Shown here piece after piece: positions 34,360-45,490 of a DNA stretch of 64,000 bases. Position 1 is the stretch's first letter, and every line of letters starts with the position of its first letter. This DNA is from Paragonimus westermani. Lineage: Eukaryota > Platyhelminthes > Trematoda > Plagiorchiida > Troglotrematidae. Under the pieces are notes generated by a model, which was not told where the DNA came from, did no database searches, and saw only the letters and a list, made by a program, of their open reading frames with translations. The DNA lies in the NCBI GenBank assembly GCA_008508345.1, contig QNGE01000829.1, positions 1 through 64,000 of the forward strand, given 5' to 3'. The position numbers and the translations under genes are program-made.

Positions 34360-37300
34360 TGAGTTGAGTGATAGGCATTGTGATATTGTAGCAAGAAGTT
34401 GTCAACACTTTTTTCAAAGTCTCTGGATGTAGCACGCTGAAGAGAGGCTATAACACGCTTGAGTGTTGTAACAAATTTTACAGTCTGCCCATTAGTGCAA
34501 GAATGTCGGGCAGGAGTAAACAGATGCTTGCATCCAATGCCGCTGAGCCAAGTAGTTAGAAGTTTGGCGGTGAAATGGGTTCTATTGTCAGTCACTAACA
34601 CTAGAGGTATGTCTTCTCTGCTGAATATTCTTCTTAGCGCGTAAATGGTGAATTCTGCTGTGGGCGTTGTTGTGACTGCCACTTCTGACCACTTCGACTA
34701 GGAATCAGCGACTTCTAGCGCATAATACCTGTCAAGAAATGGACCACAGTAATCCGCATGAACCCGTTGCCAGGTCTCAGTTGACATCGGCCATGGAGTT
34801 CACTTAGACGGTGAATTGTGGAATTTGTGATGGCAAGATGCACAACTTTTAGCCAGACGACAAATATCAGCGTCAATATCTGGTCACCAGCACGGCAATC
34901 AGGCCAGAAACTTGATCTTTTCAACTCCAAGACGTCCAGAATACAGATCGTCCAAACAGCCTTACGAAGAGTTTGAGGAATAACAGTTCTGTCACTGATG
35001 CACAATAATCCATCTGAAGTGAGTGATAATTCCTCTCGACGCAAATGAAAGGTAGGAAACTTCTGTTTGACTTGTGGGATCCAACCACGTCGTAACGCAC
35101 TGAGGATGGGTGAAAAGTAACGTTGAGTATTGCGAATCAACTCTGTTCGGCTAACCAACAGAGGCTGGATTAGAAGGCAGTCATTACTAGAAGTTTGCTC
35201 AGATGTATATGAAACGCGTAACAAGTAATCCACATGTGAGAGGTGGTTGGTTGATTTGTGCAGTATGGTATAGTCATACGCGCTGAGTGCTGCGCTCCAT
35301 CGTTGAACCATGGCTGCTGAAGAACCTGCCAGTGACTGGTCAGGATTAAACATGAATTTCAACGCCTCATGATCCGACAAAATTTTGAATGGTATTCCAA
35401 ACAGATACTTATGAAGCCGCTTTACCGTCCACTATACCGTTAGAGCTTCACGATGTGTCGGAGCATAACCCCTTTCTGCTGGACTGAGTCGACGTGATAT
35501 ACACACAGCTGGTTTGTTGTCCTGTTCAAACACAGCTCCGATTATAACGGGAGAAGCATCAGTAATCAACATAGGCATGGTTTTGAAAGAAAATAGGCGA
35601 AGTATACCATCATGTGACAAAAAGTTCAACAATGAACTTACACACCGTTCATGAGTTGGAGTCCACGAGAACCGCTTCTCAGAAAGCAACTAGAATAACC
35701 AGTCAGCAAGATGAGATAAATCTGGACTAAAACGGGAATAGCACTGCAAAGCACCTAACAAAGCGCACAATTCTGATAGGTTTGTGAGTAAATGTGCATT
35801 AACTACGGGGTATGGACGGTTGGCATCAGGTTTGAATCCGTTACTGTCAACTAAGTAACTGCGACACTCGAAACTGCGTACGGTAAAAGCACAGTTGTTT
35901 GGAGTAACAGCAACGTTCTTGCCAAAAACTGTTGGAATAGTTTCATAAGACGAGAATCATGAATTAACTTGTCTGGGGCATGTACTATGATATCATCCTG
36001 ATGAACTTCAACACCACCCCAACCCTTCACAATGTTATTCATTACCTGCTGAAAGACAGCAGGAGAATTATTAAGTCCAAACAGCGAACATCGGTACTGA
36101 AAAAGTCCATTAGGTGTATTGATTGTCTTATCTTGGAGAAAACTTTGGATCCTGAAGGCTTGTTCAGAATGTCCTCAGGTTCAGCAGTAGTACACGTATG
36201 TTGCTTAAGGCATCGATTTAGAGCAAGTCGTTAATCTCCACATATTCGCGGAGTTTTCCCATCAGACTTCAAGGGTGTCACAATCAGCGTGGCCCAAGAG
36301 GATGAATCAATAGACTCAGTGACGCAATTCTCTACCAGCTCGTTGAGCGCTTTCGTTACCGGTTCAGGGAGTCCATAAGGAATTATAAAACGTTTCAGAA
36401 AAACCGAACCACCAGTTACGTCCAGTTTAGCTGGATGTATCTTCATGCCGCCCGTGTCCTTCGAGCACTTGAGAATGAGGTTTTTCGGTGGTACAAGCAA
36501 GGAAACCTGGATATGTAGCATTTTCAAAACCTTTAGCCTCAAAATGGATGGGCCATGATGAGTAACAACAAAGGTACAATCAAGTGGCTTAGATTGTTCG
36601 TTAAAGATCGGAATGGTGACTGTACCAAAAACAGGAATGGAATGACCAGTTATGCCTCGTATGGTTACAGAACAAGGAAAAAGTATGTAATTTGAATAGA
36701 ACTGTGATAGATGTCTTTGTGGTATAGTAGATTCCACACTGCCAGTGTCAATAATAAAATCATGCTTCGTGCCACGTACTTGAAAAAGGTGTGAAATAAA
36801 TGCCGTGAATTAGATGAATCAACTGTCAAAGTAAAGGACTCCATCTTGTCACATGTAACATCAAATTCATTTTGATAAGTTTCTATAAATTGGCAATTTC
36901 TGTTCAATTTACAGACATTTTGTAAATGTCCTCGTTTCCCGCAATTGTGGCATAGAGAGCTGCGGTGAATGCATGTATATCTAGGATGATTCTTGTTACA
37001 TTAGGCACAATTCCCGAATCTGCCAGTGATATGTGCCGACCGTTGCGAAGAATAGTCAGAAACTGGTCGAGGACCATATTTAGGCGCTGAATTGAATAGC
37101 CGCAGAGTACTGTGCTCTGTAGGTCGCCGTTTTGTTGATCCAAACAAGACCGGAGTCTCACTGGAACTCCCAATATGGACTGTATTATTAACGTTTTCGT
37201 ACTGCTCGCAGATGACTTTGGTATTTTGATACGTAGGTTTAGGACGTAACAGCAGTTATCTACGCAGATCCGGCGATGAGTCAGTCATGAAGTTGGACCT

Positions 37301-37660
37301 CCAACTGATCACCAAAACCACACAGTGCTGCCTGAGTTTGGATCTGGAGAATAAAGTCACGGACTGACTAGTTCGATTGGCGCTTCATAATATTGAATTT
37401 GGCTTGCTTGGCGACCTCAAAATTTACGGGAGTGACATGACCGAGCAGTGTTTACTTTATGCGAATCTGGATAAGATCAATTCTTTAGAAGACAATAGGC
37501 CTCTTCTCCTACTCTCGAGAGGAAGGAGGCCGATTTTGTCTCTTAATCTAGGCTGGATACGGTCCTACACCATAGTTGAAATCGTTTAAAATGATCCTCA
37601 GTATCACGAGGGGATGAATGAATGTCCAAAGTTTCGAGAAGCATATACTTCATTGTTATT
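34360..37660 (-). pseudogene. Gypsy-3 gag-pol relic, no LTRs found
   Basis: Minus-strand Ty3/Gypsy pol of the same clade as Gypsy-2 but much older. Gag at about 37,640-37,290 has HFKRFQLWC and RDFILQIQTQAALCGFG. A zinc knuckle CHNCGKRGHLQNVC lies near 36,930. Protease keeps FIIDTGSVESTIPQ (about 36,740). RT has FLKRFIIPYGLPEPV (36,400) and HQDDIIVHAP (YQDD-type, about 36,000). RNase H has LITDASPVIIGAVFEQDN and SDHEALKFMFNP. Integrase has LVLVTDNRTHFTA, with its usual glutamate replaced (NGQTVKFVTTLK). Many frameshifts and stops. The 3' end is cut by the LINE at about 34,360. Confidence 0.9.
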
Positions 37661-38116
37661 GAAGACTGCCGCGACGCCAATGCGACATTTCGTAAATAGA
37701 TAGAACTTAACGCGAGACCAGTAGCCGGTATATCCGAATTGATCAGAACACAACGAATGAACGACACTCAAACACTTGTATAGGAAATAAGCGCCGTATC
37801 AAAAGTGTACAACCTGAACCTCAATAATTGACGTGAAAGTACATGTTCAATGACATTCATCACACAGGCGTATTGCCTAAGGCTATGGTAAGTAGAGTAT
37901 CAAGGGTGCCAACAATCACATTCGCGAGATATACTCGAGAACAGACAGTGGCACGATCAGGAGGAAGGTAAGATTGATATGTCCCATCGAAGGAGCAGAG
38001 GGTAGTGGAGTCACAAGCGAGTGAAGCTCACGTTCAAGGAGAACAGTTCACCATACGCACTCAATTTGCAGCTACATGAGTGTTGGGAAACTATGCGAGT
38101 TTCAGATACCAGTATT
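37661..38116. other. No recognised gene
   Basis: The 5' flank of Gypsy-3. An LTR would be expected here but I cannot match one to any other LTR in the window. Confidence 0.4.
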
Positions 38117-38555
38117 AAGGTAACTGCTTGCGTTAGATGTTTGACGATTGTTGTGTTCATATAAAGTTACTGACCATGTTCCTTGTCTCTATTTATTCCC
38201 ATTTTGTTGATTCTTCTTTTTACGTCGGAATTTTTATGGGTAATGATTACGAACCGTTCTTGAAATTAAGCGCGTTACATGTCACTTCTCCTGCGAATGC
38301 TAATCTTGATGTGTTATCAAATCTTGATGTTTTCTGCTTGTGAAAACCTGTGCCCCGTAGCTTTCTTTCCTTACTTTCTGTCGCCGGACCTTTGTTGACA
38401 TGTACCCTGTTTTCATTTGTGGTTGTGTGCTCCACCATTGAGCGACTGGTACACCTGGTCATATTTGCGTGTATCGTTAAGCTCGGAGCTTATATATATA
38501 GTAGATTTAATATGAGGTTTGTTTTTGTCTTCCTTTATTCAGTTTATCATAATTT
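38117..38555 (+). repeat. Dispersed repeat family B, copy 1
   Basis: This aligns along its length with 47,699-48,150: GCTTGCGT...TGTTTGA near the start, CTCTATTTATTCCC, then GCCGGACCTTTGTT and GTCATATTTRCGYG. Homology ends at about 38,555, where the copy at 47,699 continues for another ~190 bp. Its nature is uncertain; it could be an LTR or a SINE/MITE. No coding capacity is recognised. Confidence 0.75.
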
Positions 38556-38639
38556 TTTTGACATAAACCCTCCTCAAATCACTGTCCTACGAGTCGTTCG
38601 GGCTTACCTCCTCCGCAATACAAGGGAAAAAATAAGCAT

Positions 38640-39160
38640 GTGAACACACCCACACCCAGAGAGAAAATTGATGTTTCTATTACCAACCCCTAATCTTCGA
38701 CACCTCCCCAACAATAGCACTATCTCACGTGATACACCTTTTAAAGCAAGACTTAATCAGAACCTTACTAGTCCCACCAGAGTTGCCTATCCCATGCTTT
38801 ACGCCTCTTTTAATACAAACAGCCCCCCACAGTATTGGTGCTCACCTAAATTCCTCTCGTGATCCATTTGCAGACAATGTGCAGGTAGATATGACCAATC
38901 TATCTTAATCTTACCCTTTTTTATTGCGTTACACCCCGTTCAAACCTCCCCTGCCCAGTCCACCTGCCATACCCCCATTGCCCCAAATTACATTACTGAC
39001 ACTTTTCCAAAATTTTCTGTCATGGACTCGAACGCAGGGGATATTCCATTAGTTATAGATGCGCCTACCGTATCCGCATCAGACCAAGGGACGTTACCAA
39101 AGTCTCTGCATCACAAAGACCCTTCTGGTTCGGACATATTCAAAGGTCTAAAAATGACGT
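38640..39160 (+). other. Probable 5' UTR or ORF1 remnant of the CR1 LINE
   Basis: Pro/Asn/Thr-rich short frames (38,668-38,862 and 39,022 onward) precede the endonuclease without a gap. Position suggests the 5' region or a decayed ORF1. No domain is recognised. Confidence 0.35.
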
Positions 39161-39690
39161 CGAATAAGGAAAATGCAATAAGTTTATTGCTTTTGAAAGC
39201 ACGCTCACTGGTCAATATGGTGCAGATTTTTAGATCCTTCGTCTCATATAATCCTTGCATTATTCTGGACATTGAAGCTTGATGTACGCTTGAGACTTCA
39301 AACACACAGCTAAATTTTATAGGTTATCATATGTTCCAAAAAATCGGGATGCAGGACGTGGCGGTGGATGTTTAATTTACTTAAGGGAGCAGTATTCTGC
39401 AACTATACTCGATGAGCCGTGTCTTGATAGAATTGGTGACTCATTGCGGCTATCAGTGTCAACTGAAACCCGTGAACTACTCTTAGGATGTGTCTACAGA
39501 CCACCTAACGCCTCTCATGACGCCATGACTAATCTTATCAATGGACTGAATTATGTATCACCATTGCCCACGCAGTACAAAATAATTGGTGGAGATTTCA
39601 ATATGCCCAATATTTCTTGGACCTCCTTCACAGCCCCTGCAAATCAAGCAGAGTTTCTTGCATGTATCCAAGTAAATTAATCGACTGGAA
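39160..39690 (+). pseudogene. CR1-type LINE endonuclease, decayed
   Basis: From about 39,160 the frame reads AISLLLLKARSLVNMVQIF and CIILDIEA, where the conserved ETW is reduced to EA-stop. After a stop and a shift, 39,330 onward gives GRGGGCLIYLREQYSAT. The 39,444 frame gives LLLGCVYRPPNASHDAM and KIIGGDFNMPNISW, which keeps the catalytic Asp-Asn pair, then QAEFLACIQVN. It ends in a TAA at 39,678. This is the apurinic/apyrimidinic-type endonuclease that nicks DNA to prime LINE insertion. It is non-functional here. Confidence 0.85.
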
Positions 39691-39832
39691 TACGTTCGCC
39701 ACTCTGTTGAGGTCATTGGTGTGGAACACATTCTTCCTGACCTCTGACCTTAGTATAGCAACCAAAGTATTTACAGAACACTCCAGATTTTGTATGAACA
39801 TTTTAGCCCCGGAAAAATCATAACGCCGTAGT

Positions 39833-41789
39833 ATGTGTGTGGTAAAAACTGGACCCTCACTCCAAAAAGAGGAATGTAAGCTCAAAAATCTGAAATCACG
39901 ATACCGAAAAACACATGACTTCTCCCTTATTATTCAAATGCACAAAATGTTTGACACCATAGAAACTAGAAACAAAATGCTCCATCTGAATGAAGGTAAA
40001 CGTGCATTGAACAGCAAAGAGAAGAGCTTTGAGTTGATGCAGTTATTTAAACGCAGAAACTGTACAAGAGACCCTGTTGTCTCGATAGTTACATTACGGA
40101 ACAAAACTACCGTAGATGATCTCGTAACAATCTGCGAGGCCTTCAATTCGTATTTTGCTGCTTTCTTCAACATTGAGGAAAATGTATTGCCCCACCTCTC
40201 CCTGTAAAAACAAACACGTTCCTAAGCCACGTTACTGTTGATGCAGTAAAAATACGCTCTCAGTGAGCTACTATCAAACCCTCTTACCTTCCTGGTCCAG
40301 AGGGTATACACCCTGTTGCTCTCAAACACGGAGGGGATGACATCCCTCTCCTTTTGCTTAATATTTATACACTTTCTCTATCGTTAGGTTCCTTCCCACT
40401 CCAATGGAAAAATTCTATAATTCAGCCCCGTTACAAAGGTGGTTCACGACAAAACATCATCAATTATCGTCCCATTAACCACACTTTAATTTGTTCCAGA
40501 GTATTGGAGAGGATAATAAAATGTCGCATGGTTGAATTATCATTATCACAAAATCTTATGAACCTATCCCAGCACGGGTTCCTCGGCAAACTTTCGTACA
40601 TGTCACGATATCTGATGATTCAGGGAATGCAGTTGTTATTATGATCCTGGATATGCAAAAAGCTTTTGATCGTGTACCTCAAAAGCGCCTTCTGATCAAG
40701 ATGGCATCTCTCGGTATACGTGACCCATTACTCAGCTGGTTTGCTTCACACCTTATGGACCGCACACAAACAGTGAAAATGGGAGATAACAGCTTAACGC
40801 CCAGACCAGTCGCCAGCGGAGTGATTCAAGAAAGCGCCCTGGGACCGTTGCTCTTTTTTATGTGCATAGATGATATATGTAAAGTTATCAAACATGGCAA
40901 ACTATTCCTATTCGCTGATGACATCAAACTTGTCTATACCTTTCCTACTGGCGATCTCAATTCTTCTTTAGAAAATATACAGAAGGACATCATGTCATTA
41001 GTGTCTTGGTGTCAAACCTGGCTGATAAAATTCTCAGCCAGTAAATCCACCATTGTCGCACACGGTTGTCATATACCAGAGGACTTTATAAAGCTGGATG
41101 GTTATGCTATTCCAACTGCCAATTCAGTCCGCGAACTAGGTATACGTTACTCAAACTCATTCAATTTTGTTGAACATATATCTTTCCTAGTAGCTAAAAC
41201 TAAACGAACGATTGGATACATCAGGCACTCATTCTTTTTTTCTGCAGCTCGACTGCACCTTTATAAGCTGTGCGTACGACCCCAACTTGAGTACTGCACG
41301 TTCATATATAGTCACCTGCACAAGTCCGATAGGCTAGCTCTGGAAAGTCTCCAACGTGCATTTACGAAAGGTTTAGTGGGTTATCCGTCTTCGTTAAACT
41401 AGACAGAACGCTGCCAGACGCTTAAACTGGATCCTCTTTGGCTACGGCGTCTCAAGCTAAACCTTGCGCTCATGTTTAATCTCGTTTGTAGCAATAAATT
41501 TACTATCAAACCCGCGATTCGCCTTCAGCATGGCTCAAATTACAACATCAGGAACAAGGAGTTCACTTTGACAACTCTTAAATCCCGTAGAAAACTCCGT
41601 TCAAATATTTTCCTAGTGAAATATACCTACATTTGGAACAAAGTCCCACATGCAATTAGAACCAGCAAGAATATACATCAATTCAAAAGAAGCTTAAAAA
41701 CTTTCCTGACATTAAAGAACGTCATGTTGATATTCAAACTGTGCCTGCCTGAAGACGATATCTTTCAAAACGGACATAATAACATCTAA
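39833..41789 (+). pseudogene. CR1-type LINE reverse transcriptase, best preserved copy
   Basis: The linker (39,833-40,207) has LHLNEGKRALNSKEKSF and TICEAFNSYFAAFFNI. The fingers (40,354-40,644) have SFPLQWKNSIIQPRYKGG, INYRPINHTLICSRVLERI and LSQHGF. After a frameshift the core runs 40,641-41,402: MILDMQKAFDRVPQKRL, GVIQESALGPLLFF (Gly of the usual QGS is Glu) and LFADDIKLVYTF, with FADD at 40,911-40,922. Past one TAG (41,400) the same frame continues to 41,789 with LKLDPLWLRRLKLNL and TYIWNKVPHAIRTSK. Catalytic Asp residues remain. A family member at 27.5-34.4 kb is in the other orientation. Confidence 0.95.
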
Positions 41790-43017
41790 CCATCTGATCT
41801 AATATAATAATGACGGAGGGTGAATCTATACCACAGGTTGTAACCTCACACACTTTGAACTGATCAAAGCTATCAATTTAGGCATTTGAGAAATTCCTCA
41901 TTCGGATAGATCTTGTACACAGCTTTGTCGAAAAATTGCAGCTGCATAACAAAACTACAGCCAACATATGGCATCTTAAACATCCTTGTCAGTAGTAATC
42001 AAACCATCCTGGTACTCTTACTCCATACTAAACTATTATCAGCTCTGTATAGCTATCAACCACTACGCAAAAGCTGTGCAAGTTAAAACAGTTTGGAGAA
42101 TATATATATAGCTTAACCTGTTCGCCACATATGATTATATATAAATACGTGCCTCTTCCTATTCTGCAGATCACCTGATAATCTTTCCGTGTTGCTAAAC
42201 ATCTTTCCATTCTACACAACGACCGTACATACTAACTCGACATCGGAATTCTGCTGTAGTCATACAATAGGATACTCTGTGAATTGATCACTTTTCGCAT
42301 TATACGACAACAATTATTTGTTAGATATATATCTTTTATTAACTAGCACAAAATTGTAAATTCTATATAAAAGATTTAGCCAGAAAATGTCAGACTCCAT
42401 TATTCGTCATACTTCATATGACCATTTTACGTTCTTCTGCTCATCACGTAATTTTGCCTTCCATTCTTGATTCTACGATAAATTCTAACGCGAGACAACA
42501 TTCCAAAACGTCCGTAAAATCAAAATCTTGTACTGGTTGGGCAATTCGTGAAATTCCGTCGATTTGAGGAAATAACGGAGTCCAGTCCAGAAGATCGTCC
42601 ATTTCTCCGGAAAAATTAGTACTCGCCTATCTTCCCTCACCTTCTCAAAAGTTTCTACATATTTTTCCGAGGCCATCTATATCAACTAATGGCGAAATTC
42701 TTCGACTATTCATTTTCTCCATCCTGAAAAATTCTTTATCTGGCGTAACCTTGAACATATGACCTACATTAGCCTTTTGAAGCAACAATTGATGTAACAA
42801 CTTAACATTTTTTGTCGAATATTGAAAATCTTGAGAATTATCGTTCCAGAAGCAAGTGAGCCATCTGCCTCTTCATAAACTAGAGTTTTCCTTCGTTATT
42901 TTGTCCGTTTCATTACTCTATTTCCATAATTGGTGTCTTGTACAATTAACAATTATGTGTAGGTTATGTAGTTCACGTTACAATGTGTGTACTTATCACG
43001 CTTATCCGAGCGTGTTT
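41790..43017. other. No recognised gene
   Basis: The LINE 3' UTR probably covers the first ~50 bp (TAATATAATAATGA). Beyond that I recognise nothing. Confidence 0.4.
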
Positions 43018-43055
43018 CTCACAAATGGGTTGAGAAACATACCATTATTATTATT
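43018..43055 (+). repeat. LINE-like 3' tail with (TTA)n
   Basis: CTCACAAATGGGTTGAGAAA followed by CATACCATTATTATTATTA matches 5215-5255. It lies just upstream of, or inside, repeat family B. Confidence 0.45.
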
Positions 43056-43168
43056 AGCGGATTATTACTAAGAAACTCGAAAATACGTCCGTCTCTTTTG
43101 GATCCGAATCGGTTGCCTAACGGGCTCATAATCTATAGACACACTTTGCTTAAAGACGCGACTTGTTG
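43056..43168 (+). repeat. Repeat family B, copy 3, first part
   Basis: This aligns with 48,165-48,277 (GAGAAACTCG, then TTTTTGGATCCGAATYGGTT and GACGCGACT). It is interrupted by the LTR fragment at 43,169. Confidence 0.75.
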
Positions 43169-43458
43169 GAACTGATCCAACAAAATAAAACTTCGTCAGT
43201 GCTCACTATCGACTACCCATAGGCAATGAAAAACCAAGACTTTGCGCGTTGACCCTCGTGTATTATTATCGACCCTGGAAGATAGAGTGCACAGAGAGAT
43301 ATGTCAAGTCAGCGAGGCACGGAGCGAGTTGTGTTTTTAGCCCCGAGTTGGATGTTACAAAAGGGTGGCTTGACTAAAACGAAAGCAGGTGGAAAACCAA
43401 AATCATCGAAAAGGTACAGATAAATGTGACCATCAAAATATTATTTATCATAGTCGCT
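43169..43458 (-). repeat. Family-A Gypsy LTR fragment inside repeat B
   Basis: The reverse complement of 43,169-43,458 matches 1623-1923, the 3' half of the family-A LTR. Shared blocks include TGTTGGATCAGTTCCAACA and GTAGCGACTATAATAAAT-like sequence. It carries the LTR 3' terminus but lacks the first ~300 bp. It sits exactly where the repeat-B copy at 48 kb is continuous. Confidence 0.85.
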
Positions 43459-43530
43459 ACAGTCTATCCTGGATCCAGCCCATCGTCAGATGTTGCGAGT
43501 AGACTAAGCGTTGCGTCGACAATCACTGGA
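43459..43530 (+). repeat. Repeat family B, copy 3, second part
   Basis: CTGGATCCAGCCCATCG, GACAGACGTTGCGAG-like and CTAAGCGTTGC match 48,272-48,340, resuming the repeat after the LTR fragment. Confidence 0.7.
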
Positions 43531-45147
43531 CGTTTGGTATCAACACCAGCCATCATGTTGATTGCCGCTCGCATGGCACTTTCACTGGTAAGTATTTGTT
43601 CCCTCAGGCAGGTGTATACGACTTGGTTGGGATACCCAACCGGTTGTATTACGCAAACCTAGTAAAGGGCTTCGAACTGATGTTAGTCTAAGCGTGGGAA
43701 GGCGTTTTACCATTCTGGGAGTTCCGAATCCGTTTTTAGTGGCCATCTGTTGGTGATAAGGAAAGAACAAACTAGATGACAACCACGTCCCACACCTTTC
43801 TTTAGGTAAATTTCACGACATCTGTTGCACTGTTTGTACTAGTTATCGCAGATATGTCTCCTGAGTCTCCTCCAAGCGACATATGTGCATAAATCCTGTT
43901 GGTTATAAGGGAACCATAAACCTCCAGTCAGCGTTTGATACATTAGAAGCAAAACGCGGACGCATTTGACCATAGACATTCCAGTTATTTAAATCATCGG
44001 CGTGGTGGAGGGTGTTGCTAGAAATAAGGTCTGAAAGGTCATCGTAACCTATCAGCAACAACAGCGAACCACGTAATGTTCCTTCGAAAACACTGGCGGA
44101 GGTCGGACAGAGTGAAGAATAGTCCGATCCGGTGTTTACTCTAGACGTTCTGTTACCGAGATGATATTTACCTTGGCATATAACGTCCTCTTGAACGTCA
44201 TGAGCTATTAATTGGCAAAAATCGAAGAAGATAACCTCGGAGATACGGCTGCCTTTCGCCTCTGTCGGGATTTCCACGAGGATTAATATATAGATTATGT
44301 ATGACCGGTCGGGAAGGAAGCCATGCTTAGTAGAGCAGGAAAGGTTATTTTACAACTTCTCAAGGATTGCGCGGTTTAATAGACGTCCCACTGTCTTGTA
44401 TAGGGTGCTGGTGGTTCTGATCGGCCGACAACTAGCGAGAGATTGACGGTCTTCCGCATTAATTATGGGCGCGACATCGGTTTCCCTTCATGTCTGCTGA
44501 AGAGTGCCTGACTGAAGTGTCTGTTTGAGCAGATTATGAGGGGCACCGCCCAGTCAAAACCCACTTATCTGAGGACCCGGGGATAGATCACATTTGGTTC
44601 CGTTGTGCCATAAAGGATGATGCTGGAAACTCAGCACAAAGAAGTCAGCTGTCATGAGCGGCTGTTGAAAGAATCGGAAACAGATTGTAGGCCGCTGAAT
44701 ATTATTCTTTAAAGACCCCGGCAACCACCTCGGGGTTGGAGGAGGTTTACCCACTGGATGACCAGGAAGTAAGCCCTGAGAGCCTAGTTTTTCTCTGGCG
44801 GCGTACGTACTGAAGTAGAAATCTCTTACTTCCGCTTGCTATCAGCAGGGTTTTCATCAGTATCTGCTGAGTGCATTGGCGGATTTCCCCGCCTGCACTC
44901 ACTTCCTACAATGAGAAAGACCTCTAGAACTCCGGCTCACCTGGTACCTTCTGTTCGAGGGAAACTATTAAGCGATTCAGCGATTGGTACACGGGTACAA
45001 GGCGGGCCCCAAGGTTCCCTAATCCAGTTGGTTTTCCTTGCTCAGTGTCAGTGGGCGGATGTTGATGTGAAAGGCGATCATTGAAAACGGGGTTTAGCAC
45101 CGCTCTTGCGGATTACAGTGCATACCAGGAACAAAGCATGATTACTC
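43531..45147. other. No recognised gene
   Basis: No supported gene. The minus frame 43,903-44,277 and others have no recognisable domain. Confidence 0.4.
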
Positions 45148-45490
45148 GCACCATGAACTTTTAGATAAATGAGATTCGAGCAAGGCTTTGAAACGATCCC
45201 TAGAAGCGCTGCTGACGACCTCAGAAGTAAGGCTGTTCCAACAGATAATGACCCTATAAGAAAAGAACTGCTGCCTAAGAAAGGTCTGAGGACTAAGCTT
45301 GAAAAGCTTCCTAGTATGCCCTCGCCGGCCTTCGTCACTCGCTACAGTGGAAAACTGTTTTACGAGACTTACTCCGAAGAAGAAGTGTGTGGGTGTTAAA
45401 TCTTCGCAAGTCTTCGAAATTCAAGTGGGTACAGGTAGAGAATTTCAATTCGAGACTTGTAAGTAATATTGCTGAGGCCCGCGACCACGG
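45148..45490 (-). pseudogene. CR1/Jockey-type LINE RT C-terminal remnant
   Basis: On the minus strand, from about 45,460, SRIEILYLYPLEFRRLAKI and, in another frame, LRQQFFSYRVIICWNSL followed by SSASRDRFKALLESH. These are the terminal motifs of CR1/Jockey RTs, in order and with a frameshift between them. The remainder of the element is absent, consistent with 5' truncation. Confidence 0.8.
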
